A stretch of 64,000 nucleotides of DNA from CAYPNF01 sp964411985 (GCA_964411985.1 CAYPNF010000038.1:21597-85596), one strand, 5' to 3'; counted from the first letter of the stretch, positions 44,589-54,004 are shown. Translations and numbers: made by a program. Notes: generated by a model from the letters alone, not told the origin.

Positions 44589-45761
44589 ATGACCCGACTC
44601 ATTACCTTGCCATCAAGTTCGTTTCCTTGGTTGTATCGCATCGATAGGGCCCAGACCGCGTGGCTCTCTCTGGTCTGCACGCTGTTTCTTTGCCTCCAAG
44701 CCGCCCGAGCCTCCGACGTGGGTAGAGATTGGGGCGTACAGAGGACCTCTTATCTGGATCCCGTGACCGGAGTGCAAGTCTGGGAGCTAACCCGCGCGAC
44801 TAATACTGCCGACAACCTCTATTTCCACTTCTCCAACTTCACCGCTGACGACCGCTATTTGATACTGACCGCGGACCTGAGTGGGTCGCGGCAGATCTAC
44901 CGTGCGGAAGTGGATTCGGGACGATTAGTGCAACTCACGGACGATCCTGCTGTCAACGCCGCGAGCGCCTGTCCAGACCCCACGAATCCGCGGCGAGTGT
45001 ATTTTTTGCGCAAGGCGGAGGTGATGGCGCTGGATATCACTGATGGCAGCCTGGCCCGCATTGGGGAGATTCCTCCACCCAGCGTCGGTGGTTTTCAACA
45101 GCCCTCGTTGAGTGGCGATGGGCGGTGGATGGCATTGGGGAAACAGCGAGATGAAAAGACCTGGGAGGTGGGCTTGATGAGTGTTGCTACGGGCGAGTAT
45201 CGCGCTGTCCTGACCCAGGGATTTCGCATTGGCCACGTTCAGCACAGTCCCAGGGATCCCGTAGTGTTCTACGTATGGGAGACGGGTGGTTATGCCCCGC
45301 AGCGCACCTGGCTGGTCAATGCGGACGGAAGCAACAACAGGCCCTTTTATGCCCGCACCAGCCCCACTAACTGGTTTACGCCGCTCAAGGAGTGGGTGAC
45401 TCATGAGAGCTGGGTGAAGGACACGGGAGAGATGGTCATGATCAACGACAAGGTGGGAATCATGCTGGTGCAGGCCGATGGGACTGCGCGGTTAGTTCGC
45501 GAGGGCAACTACTGGCACGCTGCGGCACGACCCGATGGCAAAGTGCTGGTGGCGGATGACATGCAGGGGCGGCTTTGGTTGATCGAAGCGGCGACCGGCA
45601 GCGCTCGTCTTCTGGCCACTGGCCTTCGCACGGCGGTGAGGACAGTCCACGCGCACGCCTCATTCGATCGCCAGGGCCGCTACGTGCAGTTCCATACGGG
45701 GTGGACTCACGAAACCGTTGCGCTCATCGACCTTTCCAGTCTGCCGCAGAGGGGGTGGTAG
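44589..45761 (+). CDS. Oligogalacturonate lyase-like protein (PL22-type seven-bladed propeller)
   Basis: 390 residues with an N-terminal signal peptide (WLSLVCTLFLCLQAARA). PD40/TolB-like blades (FTADDRYLILTADLSGSRQIYRAE, LSGDGRWMALGKQ) and PL22 signatures: IGHVQHSP around H216/H219, WVTHESWV at H272, and VHAHASFDRQGRYVQFHTG with H354/H356 and H369. In characterised oligogalacturonide lyases a manganese ion is held by His/Gln residues in these segments. It would cleave unsaturated galacturonate disaccharides, which fits the nearby sugar isomerases and the GH88-like hydrolase. Characterised enzymes are usually cytoplasmic, so the signal peptide is unusual. Confidence 0.75.
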   Translation: MTRLITLPSSSFPWLYRIDRAQTAWLSLVCTLFLCLQAARASDVGRDWGVQRTSYLDPVTGVQVWELTRATNTADNLYFHFSNFTADDRYLILTADLSGSRQIYRAEVDSGRLVQLTDDPAVNAASACPDPTNPRRVYFLRKAEVMALDITDGSLARIGEIPPPSVGGFQQPSLSGDGRWMALGKQRDEKTWEVGLMSVATGEYRAVLTQGFRIGHVQHSPRDPVVFYVWETGGYAPQRTWLVNADGSNNRPFYARTSPTNWFTPLKEWVTHESWVKDTGEMVMINDKVGIMLVQADGTARLVREGNYWHAAARPDGKVLVADDMQGRLWLIEAATGSARLLATGLRTAVRTVHAHASFDRQGRYVQFHTGWTHETVALIDLSSLPQRGW

Positions 45762-45877
45762 TTTTCAGGTATTCCCGTCTTACGAGGCAAGTTGGAGAGC
45801 GGCGCCTGCCGGGATGGAGACTGGTAAGGGTGCTAAGCCGAAATCGCCACCATCAGGGATGCGCAGAGGTGCAAACC

Positions 45878-46711
45878 CTATGCTGTCGGCGCCGGGGCTT
45901 CGGCAATCGGGGTGGGAGGCATGGCCGGGGGCACCTCGGGCGAAGCCGGAGGCAAGACATGCAGCAGGGCTTTCAATCGGTCTGCGTACAGGGAATTGAA
46001 GGCGGAGAGGAGCAGGAATGGGAGCATGAGGCCCAGGCTGGCGATCGAAACCCCTCCAATCGGGAGGAAAAACTCCATAACCGGGATTCGGCCACCGGAG
46101 CTCAAGCAAGCGAAAATGAAGAAAGGTGCGGTCATTACGAACCAAATGGCGCATAAGAAAACACCCAGGCAAACCACCACCTTGACAAAGCTGTAGTTTC
46201 GTTTGCAAAGGAGGCCGGTGAACAACATAGCCAGCGGAATCACCGATGAGGCAAACGCCAACATGACGAGTAAAGCCAAAGCCTCACCGCCTTGGGACTC
46301 GCTCCAGTCTTGCCGGACTGCGTAGGTTAGGAGCCCCACCGATGCCATGATCACCATGGTGCATAGGAAAGTCACAAACCGGTGATTCCGGACGAGTTTA
46401 TCTGCCAGAAGCCAAACGGCGGCTAACCCGAAAGCGAGATAAACAGGGGCGTCAGCGATGAGTTGGAAACTGCTGGAAGGCAGGAGTCCGAGCAGGGATT
46501 GGGAGAACTGCAACGGCACGACCACGCAGAGTAGAGGCACGAGCACGAACCAAGCCTTGGCATTTCGGTTCGACGGCAAAGCTAGGAATCCAAGAACTGC
46601 TAGCCAGGGCAGGAACACCGGAAGCAGGCTGGGAGGCGTCCATTGGTAATGGACGGCGGTTCCCTCCTTCGCGCCCAAACCGCCCAAGTCAGCCATAGCT
46701 ACTATCTTCAA
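45878..46711 (-). CDS. Multi-spanning membrane protein of unknown function
   Basis: 277 residues with about seven hydrophobic segments (for example LPVFLPWLAVLGFLALP, APVYLAFGLAAVWLLAD, FLCTMVIMASVGLLTYAV, LLVMLAFASSVIPLAMLFTGLL) and a Pro/Ala-rich C-terminal tail (SPEVPPAMPPTPIAEAPAPTA). I do not recognise the family. It converges with the PL22-like gene and is followed on the same strand by another unknown protein. Confidence 0.6.
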   Translation of the reverse strand: MKIVAMADLGGLGAKEGTAVHYQWTPPSLLPVFLPWLAVLGFLALPSNRNAKAWFVLVPLLCVVVPLQFSQSLLGLLPSSSFQLIADAPVYLAFGLAAVWLLADKLVRNHRFVTFLCTMVIMASVGLLTYAVRQDWSESQGGEALALLVMLAFASSVIPLAMLFTGLLCKRNYSFVKVVVCLGVFLCAIWFVMTAPFFIFACLSSGGRIPVMEFFLPIGGVSIASLGLMLPFLLLSAFNSLYADRLKALLHVLPPASPEVPPAMPPTPIAEAPAPTA

Positions 46712-46762
46712 ATCCGCTGCGCTTGTGAGGGGTACTCGCCATGAGTACGAGCAGGTGCTTCC

Positions 46763-47992
46763 TCAGCCAAACTCAAACTTGCCCGAGGCCAGTTTCTTGT
46801 CTCCTTGGTAGATTGCGAACTCGGGCGGTTTGGTGCGGTCCTGCTTGGAAAGTTCGTATGTCATCCCCGCCGCTCCAACGAGGCTGTAGCTGAGGTTCAA
46901 GGAGTTCATGCGGCGCGCGACCGCCACCGAATTGGTGAGAGGTCCGCCGAGGGATACCTCGCTCGTCTGCCCAGTCCTAACGAGGATGGAGGAAGAACGT
47001 TGGGGGCTGTAAGCTTCCGTGTCGCCACTCTTGAGCCACACGCTAGCTTGGCTATAGGTACCTGCGGGCACTTTCACCGCCCCGGTGGGTTGGTCCAGCA
47101 TGACCAGGTAAGGTCCTCCGTGCATGGCAACACGCTGAAGGTGCTCCCCAGAGAATTTCACATCTCCGAGCTCTGTTTGCTCCGGCAAGAAGTGAACTTG
47201 TTGGACCGCCCCCTCTCGCTTCAATTCGGTGCGGTAGGCCTGGCCTTTGACGAAGAGTTTGCGAGGAAAAGAGAAAGTTTCCATGCTACTCCCGTAGATA
47301 CTGAAAGGAAGCTCCCTCCGGTCCCACGGCCTTAGTAGCAGGTATCTCGCTCCGGCATCCGAGGAATCTTGCGGGGTGCTGATAAGCCCAACTTGCCAGT
47401 CTTGTCCGGCCAAGTTCAGTTTGGTCTCCCAGAACGACCGCAGTTGGGCGTAGCAATTGAGGTTTCCTCGACCTCCGCCATATTGGTAAAAGTTCAGGCT
47501 CACTACGAATTTGAGCCCGTCAGGACGCGGGAAAACGACCCCTGAGAACTCTTGATAAGCCTGGACTGGGCCTGATCCCGGGCTGGTGAAAACTCCCTCA
47601 GAGTCATCCGTGAGGTCGCGATTGCGATTCAGATCAAGGTAAAGCTTGCGTCCCGCGCGATCCCAGAGGAAGCCCATCGCGGCCTCGGTGCTTTTGGGCG
47701 CACCCGAGAGCTGCAAAGTGCCGCGGAAGAGGTCGCTCTTGGAACTCGACGCCAGGGTGGGTTCCTTGGGGAAAGCAGCGTCTTGAGTGGTAAGTTCGAT
47801 CCCGACGTTCAGGAAACTAAAACTAGCCTCCCGGTATTCGAGGTTGGCCACGAGCGGGGCTGGAGATTCGGCCGGGACAGTCGTAATATCAGCGCCAAAC
47901 GCAGGAATCACGGACAACAACCATCCGCCGATCAACAATGTTGCGTGGCGTGCTGGCAGCAGGCACGCTGACATGGCTGTGACTAGCCCCAT
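46763..47992 (-). CDS. Secreted protein of unknown function
   Basis: 409 residues with a signal peptide (MGLVTAMSACLLPARHATLLIGGWLLSVIPAFGA). A GAGGA ribosome-binding site lies 7 bases before the chosen ATG. The mature part has an EF-hand-like short loop (LDLNRNRDLTDDSEG) and mostly predicted beta structure, with no recognised domain. It is divergent from the pseudopilin-like gene, with which it shares a 131-base upstream region. Confidence 0.75.
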   Translation of the reverse strand: MGLVTAMSACLLPARHATLLIGGWLLSVIPAFGADITTVPAESPAPLVANLEYREASFSFLNVGIELTTQDAAFPKEPTLASSSKSDLFRGTLQLSGAPKSTEAAMGFLWDRAGRKLYLDLNRNRDLTDDSEGVFTSPGSGPVQAYQEFSGVVFPRPDGLKFVVSLNFYQYGGGRGNLNCYAQLRSFWETKLNLAGQDWQVGLISTPQDSSDAGARYLLLRPWDRRELPFSIYGSSMETFSFPRKLFVKGQAYRTELKREGAVQQVHFLPEQTELGDVKFSGEHLQRVAMHGGPYLVMLDQPTGAVKVPAGTYSQASVWLKSGDTEAYSPQRSSSILVRTGQTSEVSLGGPLTNSVAVARRMNSLNLSYSLVGAAGMTYELSKQDRTKPPEFAIYQGDKKLASGKFEFG

Positions 47993-48123
47993 AAAGAATC
48001 CTCGATACGCGATAGACGCTACATAAGCGAGACAAAACCGAAAAGCAAAGCAAATCTCCCCCAAAAGCCGTCCTGGGTTTCCAGCGAGACTTTGGCGTAA
48101 CTTGTGCTTAGAATGGAGCAGAT

Positions 48124-49005
48124 ATGAAATTGCAGCTGCCACGACGAAGATTCCTCAATGGGTCGGGGGACCCGGTGGTGGGTTTCCTCCGGGGCGTCCT
48201 CGGTCTTCCTAGTGCGTTCACGCTCATCGAGTTGCTGGTGGTCATTTCCATTATCAGCATTCTCGCGAGCATGCTGCTGCCTTCCTTGAGCCGAGGTAAG
48301 GATCAGGCTCGTATGGTCCAGTGCATCAATAACCTGCGCCAGATGGGCTTCAGCATCAAACTTTACACGGACGACTTCAGCTCGCGGTTTCCGGTCAAGA
48401 CCGTTTTTGAGGCCAACGGCAACGCAAAGTACACAGACCAGACTCTGGGCGGAAACGACCCGACACCCGATCGAGCCTCACACTTCCCCTCTGCGGCCAT
48501 CCGGCCATTGTATGGCTACATGAAGCCCTCCCCCGTGTACCGCTGTCCGGTCGACAAAGGACAGAAAGCCTGGCCACCCATTTCGGGCGTGGCTGAACTG
48601 GCACCGTCCAACTGGGAAACCATCGGCTGCAGTTATCAATACAACGCTGGGGGATTGATCTACCCTGCAGGGGGCGGTTTTCGGCAGACGCCTGCCGATC
48701 CCGAGAAAGGACTTGCCGGGAAGAAAGAGGAATGGGTTCCCTCTCCCGAGAAATATATTCAGATTCACGAGCCTCCGGCGCGGGTCTACCAGGATGGGGC
48801 CTCCAGTATATGGTACCAATGGCATTTCGTCCGTGGTCCCACTGTGCTGTGGGATCCACGAAGATGCCGGCAGGATTTCATTTCGCCGGTTCTCTTTGTG
48901 GATGGACACGCTGCCAAACACGATTTCTCAAAGGCGTTGTCCACTGATCCCTACCACCCCTACGAGCCCACCGCCAACTGGATCTGGTACAAGCCAAACG
49001 ATTAG
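48124..49005 (+). CDS. Pseudopilin-like protein with prepilin cleavage signal and H-X9-DG tail
   Basis: 293 residues. The prepilin motif is SAFTLIELLVVISIISILASMLLPSL (about residues 32-57), with Ala instead of Gly before the conserved Phe. The C-terminus has the FVDGHAAKHDF segment of the H-X9-DG family (DUF1559-like) common in Planctomycetota and Verrucomicrobiota. Such proteins are expected to be processed by a prepilin peptidase and assembled in a pseudopilus or stay in the membrane; most have no known function. It may use the PilC-like protein at 27-28 kb. Confidence 0.9.
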   Translation: MKLQLPRRRFLNGSGDPVVGFLRGVLGLPSAFTLIELLVVISIISILASMLLPSLSRGKDQARMVQCINNLRQMGFSIKLYTDDFSSRFPVKTVFEANGNAKYTDQTLGGNDPTPDRASHFPSAAIRPLYGYMKPSPVYRCPVDKGQKAWPPISGVAELAPSNWETIGCSYQYNAGGLIYPAGGGFRQTPADPEKGLAGKKEEWVPSPEKYIQIHEPPARVYQDGASSIWYQWHFVRGPTVLWDPRRCRQDFISPVLFVDGHAAKHDFSKALSTDPYHPYEPTANWIWYKPND

Positions 49006-49033
49006 TCTAAGCTGAACAACCGATTATTCCAAC

Positions 49034-49597
49034 ATGGCTGCTGAATCCATTCAGGTTCCCATTCAAGGCCTGGTACCGCTCTACACCCGACTCGCAGGCG
49101 CGCTGAAGGACACGGGAATGGCCGAAGCGCAACTCCAGGAAGCGCTGCAGCAAGGCGTCCGGGCCCGATGCGCACAGTGCGGCACGCTCCTGTCTGGGGA
49201 GGATCTGGGACGGTTGAGTGCGGCGGATCCATCGGCACCCCCTGCAGACCCACGCATCGGCCGGCTGGTGCGGGGTTATTGCGCTGGCAAGGATTGCTCC
49301 TCAAGCTACTACCAGGTCGAATTCCAGGACTCGCCCAACGTGGATTGGGGTCAAGTCCGGGCCCAGGCTGAGCAGTCCGGTGACGGCGTACCCCCTTCGG
49401 GGCAGGAGGCGAAGAATCCTATTCCTAAGGCCGACCGACCCCCTGTGCCATGGCGCCGGGTGGGAATTGGCTTGGGCGTGATTCTCGTGTTGCTGCTCGT
49501 GCGGTTCGTCTACTTGCACGGGTATGTACCTTTGGTGCAGCGTCCGCAGAATTTCGCCGTCGACCCTGCGTCGACGAATTTCCCGGCAAACCCGTAA
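49034..49597 (+). CDS. Membrane-anchored protein with zinc-ribbon-like cysteines, unknown function
   Basis: 187 residues. A cysteine pair RCAQCG (about residues 43-46) and further cysteines in GYCAGKDCSSSYY suggest a small zinc-binding domain. One transmembrane helix lies at about 140-160 (VGIGLGVILVLLLVRFVYLHG), with a short tail. It precedes the kinase gene by 44 bases on the same strand and may be cotranscribed. I do not recognise the family. Confidence 0.68.
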   Translation: MAAESIQVPIQGLVPLYTRLAGALKDTGMAEAQLQEALQQGVRARCAQCGTLLSGEDLGRLSAADPSAPPADPRIGRLVRGYCAGKDCSSSYYQVEFQDSPNVDWGQVRAQAEQSGDGVPPSGQEAKNPIPKADRPPVPWRRVGIGLGVILVLLLVRFVYLHGYVPLVQRPQNFAVDPASTNFPANP

Positions 49598-49641
49598 TTT
49601 GTCTGTAACCTTCCTTGGCCCTTTCCTCAGGAATGGTTACG

Positions 49642-51942
49642 ATGAACGAAGAATTGACGACACGCTGTCCCAAGTGCAATGCGCCCGTGCCGACCGAGGC
49701 GCCCCAAGGTCTTTGCCCTAAGTGCCTGCTTCTGGCTGCTTCCATACTCACCGAGAATGGCCAGTCGGATGAGACTCGGCCCGCTCCCGCCATGGAAACG
49801 GTCGCCGCGGCGTTTCCACAATTGGAGATCCTGGAATATATCGGACACGGCGGCATGGGCTATGTGTACAAGGCCCGGCAACCGCGCTTGGATCGGCTCG
49901 TCGCGTTGAAGCTTTTGCCCTTGCGCGCGAATGCCCAGCCCGCTTTCGCGGAGCGGTTCAACCGCGAGGCGAAAGTCCTGGCCCGCCTGAGCCATCCCAA
50001 CATCGTGATGGTTCATGATTTTGGCCAGACCACGGATTTTTGCTACCTCGTGATGGAGTTCGTCGATGGGGTCAACCTGCGCCAGGTGATCCGGGGCGGC
50101 CGCCTCACCGCGGCGCAGGCTTTGGCTTTGGTCCCCAAAATCTGCGACGCGCTCCAATACGCCCATGAAGAGGGCGTGCTGCATCGAGATATCAAGCCGG
50201 AGAATCTCCTGCTCGACGCGCGAGGCCGGATCAAGATCGCCGACTTCGGTATCGCCAAGTTGCTGGGTGAGTCCGACGCCATCACGCTTACGGCGAGTGG
50301 CGCGGCGGTGGGCACTCCCCACTACATGGCCCCCGAGCAATTGGAACGTCCGCAGGATGTGGATCAGCGCGCTGACATCTATTCTCTGGGCGTGGTCTTC
50401 TACGAGATGCTGACCGGCGAACTTCCGCTGGGTCGGTTCGCCCCGCCTTCGCAGAAATCGACCGTCGATGCGCGGATTGATGAGATTGTCTTGCGCACCT
50501 TGGAAAAGGAGCGGGAGCGCCGATTTCAGAACGCTGGAGATGTGAAGACCCAGGTGGAGAATGTGACTTCGCATCCTCAGGCAGCTCCCGCAAGCGCGCA
50601 GAGGGCCCAAGGTGATGGTTCTCCTGCCGCCGCTGCGCCCGCCAACGGCAAAGTACGACTGTCCTGGCCCGTGAAAGGCGGGGCATGGATGGTCGTGCTT
50701 AGCTTTGTGGGATTCCTAATTTGGTGCTCGGTGGTGTCCCAGGACAACAATATTCAAGCAGGTCCGGCGGTTTTTCTGGGTCTGCTCATCGTTGCGGCGG
50801 CTACGGTTGGGAACGCGCTTGCTCGTGGAGTGTTGGCGGAGTTCTACGCCTCCGGGGTCGCTGCTCGCGGAGTCACCGTGGCTGCGTTTACGGTGGTGGC
50901 GTGGCCAATCCTTATCGTGGATCTGGCGATGCTTGTGGTGGGCACTTTCCTGGTGCGAGTGCTGGCTCGAGGCCCCCTCCAACACACCGGCGTCGTGGTG
51001 ATCCTGGTGCTGGCTCTCCTTTTGACTGTAGGTGGAGTGACGGGCATGCTCCTGAAGAAATGGCATCAGAACTGGCGTGCATTGCCGGGGGAAAAGCTAC
51101 TCGCGTCGCCGCTCCGCCCTTTGCGGTGGATGGGGCAAATGATTTGGGGCTCGGTCGGTATGCCAGTTGGGGTGTTAGCCGCCTTATTCGTTAGCTTGGT
51201 TTTCGGGGATCATTCTCATCCGCCGGTCCCTCCAGGTCCGAGCATAGCGATGCCGAATCCACCTGCGGGGTATGTGCTGCCACCTGGATCCTCGCCCGAA
51301 GCGACCCTCCGGACCTATCGCACGAGTCTGCAGATTCCGGGGGGCTACGCTTGCACCATCACGACCACTCTCTGGAGCAACCAGGTGGCGGTGGCGGGGC
51401 CGAAAGGAAAGTCCAGTTTGTACCTTGTGGTGCCCAAAGGGGCGGATACGGAAGCGCACCTCACCTGGAGAATGCTGGGTGGCACTCGGCTGGCCGATGG
51501 CGCGCCCGTGGAGTTCTCGCTTGGCGTTGGGGAGGAGGCCAACCTTCTCCCGGAGCCCCTCCTAATCGTGACTCCTGAACCGATCAGCGTGGACTGGTCC
51601 GGGGAACCCGCACGGATCTGGCCGCCAGAGGATGGCCACTCGAAGTTCGTACTGCTGAAGGGAGATTCCGAGCCCGGGGCGGAGATCCTGGAGACTCTAA
51701 CGCAACCAGGCGATCCGCCCCAGGCCCTCGAGGTCTCGTCGTTTCGTGGGCCAGTGCAATGGGCCATTGGGGTGGAGACCCGCATCGACGCTATCCCGAA
51801 CCCGTACCAGTCGAACCTGCACAAGCCGCTCGCGGGACTTGGGAGTTCGTGGATGAAAGCGCTGGAGACCGGGACACCAAACCACGCGGAGCCGAGTCCT
51901 GCGGCGGAAGCGGTTCCTGCCGGGGCCGGGAACGAGCCATGA
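49642..51942 (+). CDS. Membrane serine/threonine protein kinase with N-terminal zinc ribbon
   Basis: 766 residues. A zinc-ribbon-like start has C9, C12, C25, C28. The kinase domain (about 60-320) has GHGGMGYVYKA (Gly loop), VALKLL (Lys), HRDIKPENLL (catalytic), DFGIAKL and MAPEQLE. Five or six transmembrane helices follow (about 340-520), then a C-terminal soluble domain of ~240 residues with no recognised fold. Start chosen at MNEEL with an AGGA site 9 bases upstream. Its stop overlaps the sigma gene start (ATGA). The layout kinase followed by ECF-like sigma suggests the kinase signals to, or controls, the sigma factor; that is inference. Confidence 0.93.
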   Translation: MNEELTTRCPKCNAPVPTEAPQGLCPKCLLLAASILTENGQSDETRPAPAMETVAAAFPQLEILEYIGHGGMGYVYKARQPRLDRLVALKLLPLRANAQPAFAERFNREAKVLARLSHPNIVMVHDFGQTTDFCYLVMEFVDGVNLRQVIRGGRLTAAQALALVPKICDALQYAHEEGVLHRDIKPENLLLDARGRIKIADFGIAKLLGESDAITLTASGAAVGTPHYMAPEQLERPQDVDQRADIYSLGVVFYEMLTGELPLGRFAPPSQKSTVDARIDEIVLRTLEKERERRFQNAGDVKTQVENVTSHPQAAPASAQRAQGDGSPAAAAPANGKVRLSWPVKGGAWMVVLSFVGFLIWCSVVSQDNNIQAGPAVFLGLLIVAAATVGNALARGVLAEFYASGVAARGVTVAAFTVVAWPILIVDLAMLVVGTFLVRVLARGPLQHTGVVVILVLALLLTVGGVTGMLLKKWHQNWRALPGEKLLASPLRPLRWMGQMIWGSVGMPVGVLAALFVSLVFGDHSHPPVPPGPSIAMPNPPAGYVLPPGSSPEATLRTYRTSLQIPGGYACTITTTLWSNQVAVAGPKGKSSLYLVVPKGADTEAHLTWRMLGGTRLADGAPVEFSLGVGEEANLLPEPLLIVTPEPISVDWSGEPARIWPPEDGHSKFVLLKGDSEPGAEILETLTQPGDPPQALEVSSFRGPVQWAIGVETRIDAIPNPYQSNLHKPLAGLGSSWMKALETGTPNHAEPSPAAEAVPAGAGNEP

Positions 51943-52691
51943 GTCTGTCGCCTGGCCATGGTCCACGAGGAGTGTTTGTGACCACTCGTTGGACTCACGT
52001 TCTCAGCGCGCAGGGTGGGTCTCCGGAGGCTCGCGTTGCGCTGGGAGAGCTGTGCGAAGCCTACTGGACACCGGTGTTTCGTTTCATTCGCAGCAGTGGG
52101 TATCCGGAGGATCCCGCTCGGGATCTCACCCAGGGATTCTTCGCCCAACTGCTCGCGAGGAACGGCCTCGATACTCTAAAGCCAGGGCAGGGGCGATTCC
52201 GGTCGTACCTGCTGGGTGCGGTGAAGCATTACCTTGCCGATCAGGCGGATCGCTCGCTCGCCGCCAAGCGCGGAGGCGGGGATACGCCCGTGCCCCTGGT
52301 CTCGGAGACTTCCACTACCACCAGCGTGGAAATCCCCGATCCCCGGGCAGTGGTGCCCGATACGTACTTCGACCGTCAGTGGGCCCTGAACGTCCTAGAC
52401 CGTGCGCTGAAACGGGTGATGGAGGAATGTGCCGCAGGTGGGAAGACCGCCCATTTCGAAGTACTGAAACCATGGTTGGTTGGGGATGCCAGCGAACTTC
52501 CCCAGGCCGACGCCGCGGCGAAGCTGGGTCTCTCCGAAGGCTCAGTGAAGGTGGCCATTCACCGGCTCCGGAAACAATTCCGGGATCACGTCAAAGCGGA
52601 AGTTTCCCTGACGGTGGACACGCCGCAAGAAGTCCAGGAGGAATTGCGGTACCTGGTGGAGGTGCTTTCCCAGGCGAGTTTCGTAGACTGA
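51939..52691 (+). CDS. Sigma-70-family RNA polymerase sigma factor (kinase-linked type)
   Basis: 250 residues. An N-terminal region 2 (ARDLTQGFFAQLLARNGLDTLKPGQGRFRSYLLGAVKHYLADQ) and a region 4 helix-turn-helix at about 190-225 (SELPQADAAAKLGLSEGSVKVAIHRLRKQFRDHV). The long spacer between them is typical of the sigma factors found next to kinases in Planctomycetota and Verrucomicrobiota. Translationally coupled to the kinase. The C-terminal tail (VDTPQEVQEELRYLVEVLSQASFVD) is likely regulatory. Confidence 0.88.
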   Translation: MSLSPGHGPRGVFVTTRWTHVLSAQGGSPEARVALGELCEAYWTPVFRFIRSSGYPEDPARDLTQGFFAQLLARNGLDTLKPGQGRFRSYLLGAVKHYLADQADRSLAAKRGGGDTPVPLVSETSTTTSVEIPDPRAVVPDTYFDRQWALNVLDRALKRVMEECAAGGKTAHFEVLKPWLVGDASELPQADAAAKLGLSEGSVKVAIHRLRKQFRDHVKAEVSLTVDTPQEVQEELRYLVEVLSQASFVD

Positions 52692-52738
52692 TCACCCAAC
52701 GGACGAACTCTGGAGTTTGGACTTTTTCCAGGCTCGAC

Positions 52739-52786
52739 TTCATCGCGAAATCGACAAAGTGCTCGATCAAGTGTGCGACAAAGTCT
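52739..52786 (+). repeat. Short dispersed repeat, copy 2, with three tandem 12-base units
   Basis: The first 33 bases match 40014-40046 at 29 positions. Three 12-base units follow each other at 52751, 52763 and 52775 (TCGACAAAGTGC, TCGATCAAGTGT, GCGACAAAGTCT). In one frame this gives IDKV-LDQV-CDKV. It lies between the sigma gene and the converging ThuA gene. Confidence 0.6.
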
Positions 52787-52814
52787 TCCTGAATGGCCCC
52801 AAACTCCAGTGCAA

Positions 52815-53786
52815 TCACGGACGCTTTCGGGGTTCCGTCGCAGTGGGAAAATCGGCTGGGACCTTTTGGGTGACCTTACCGGTGGCGGCCCATTCGGCTC
52901 CGCGTTGCAGGGTGACGATGAAGCCGACGCATTTCATTTCTGTGGGGCCATGGCCCATGACGGAATGGAAAATCCGGCCTTTTCCATAGGTGATCGTCAT
53001 GAGAACTGCTTCCTCCTCACCGGATCCGCCGCTCTTGGCATCGGTCATGGACGAGGCGAGCACGGAGACGTTCTTCAGCGGGCCACGGAGGCGGTCGTAA
53101 AGTTCATCGGATACGTGCATCCAAGCTTTGGGCAGGCCCTGCATGATGGGGTGGTTGGGTTCCCGGGTGGTTACGACGTAAGGAAACGGTTTGCCGTGGC
53201 TGCCGCCGGGGCCAGGTTGTTCCAGGGCCACCCATTTTCCGTCGCGAAAGCGCAAGTAGGGGCCGGATTTGTCGTTGCGCCCGCCCCAGCCGCCCATGCC
53301 AATCATTTCGTTGAATTCGGTCCAGTTGCCAAAGGCGTTGTCGGCCGAGTGCACAACCACCAAACCTCCGCCCCCTTGCACATACTTCACGAACGCCGCC
53401 TGAGTCTCAGGAGACCAAGGATCACCGTCGTAATTCAATACCACAAGGTCGTAGTCAGTGAAGTTGGGTTTGAAGGAACTCATGTCCTTCCCTTTGGCGG
53501 GGGTGGAAGCGATATCCACGGCAAACAAGCCCGCATCCGTCAGGATCTTCTTCGTTTCGACTGTGACGGCCGGAAGAGCATGATAGGGATTGCTTTGACC
53601 ATCGATGATCAGGGTCTTGATGGGGGCGGCGGAGAGGGAAGCTGTCATGGCGAAAAACAGGGCTACGGCCCCCAGCCAACGAGTTCCCAAGGTCTGACGC
53701 TGGTGCGTTCGGATGGGTGTGGGCTCCTCTGCAGGCACATTGTTATTGGTGGGCTGGGGCAAATCGCTTTTGATGTTCGGTTTCAT
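52815..53786 (-). CDS. ThuA-domain protein, exported
   Basis: 323 residues. A hydrophobic signal or anchor at about 35-55 (LGTRWLGAVALFFAMTASLSAA) follows a long hydrophilic leader. The mature part matches the ThuA (trehalose utilisation) group: KTLIIDGQSNPYHALPAVTVETKKIL, YDLVVLNYDGDPW, GGGLVVVHSADNAFGNWTEFNEMIG, and PIMQGLPKAWMHVSDELYDRLRG. ThuA-like proteins adopt a glutamine-amidotransferase-like fold and are linked to sugar catabolism; the reaction is not well defined. Start chosen at MKPNIKS; upstream in-frame residues are uncertain. Confidence 0.87.
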   Translation of the reverse strand: MKPNIKSDLPQPTNNNVPAEEPTPIRTHQRQTLGTRWLGAVALFFAMTASLSAAPIKTLIIDGQSNPYHALPAVTVETKKILTDAGLFAVDIASTPAKGKDMSSFKPNFTDYDLVVLNYDGDPWSPETQAAFVKYVQGGGGLVVVHSADNAFGNWTEFNEMIGMGGWGGRNDKSGPYLRFRDGKWVALEQPGPGGSHGKPFPYVVTTREPNHPIMQGLPKAWMHVSDELYDRLRGPLKNVSVLASSMTDAKSGGSGEEEAVLMTITYGKGRIFHSVMGHGPTEMKCVGFIVTLQRGAEWAATGKVTQKVPADFPTATEPRKRP

Positions 53787-54004
53787 ACCATTTTGACCGC
53801 TTGTTCCTGGTCTTTCGGTGATCACGTGATTCACGCTATGCCCGGGGTCGGTGGCGTCAAGAACAGAATGGGATGTGGTGTGGGCCATGTGGCGGTCTTG
53901 GGGTCCTGTTGGACGCGAAGAAGTCCCATCCTGTGAATTCAGCACATCCTGGCATCACTGCGGGTTCTTTCTGGGATCAGATGCCGACGGTGTATCTAGA
54001 CCCG

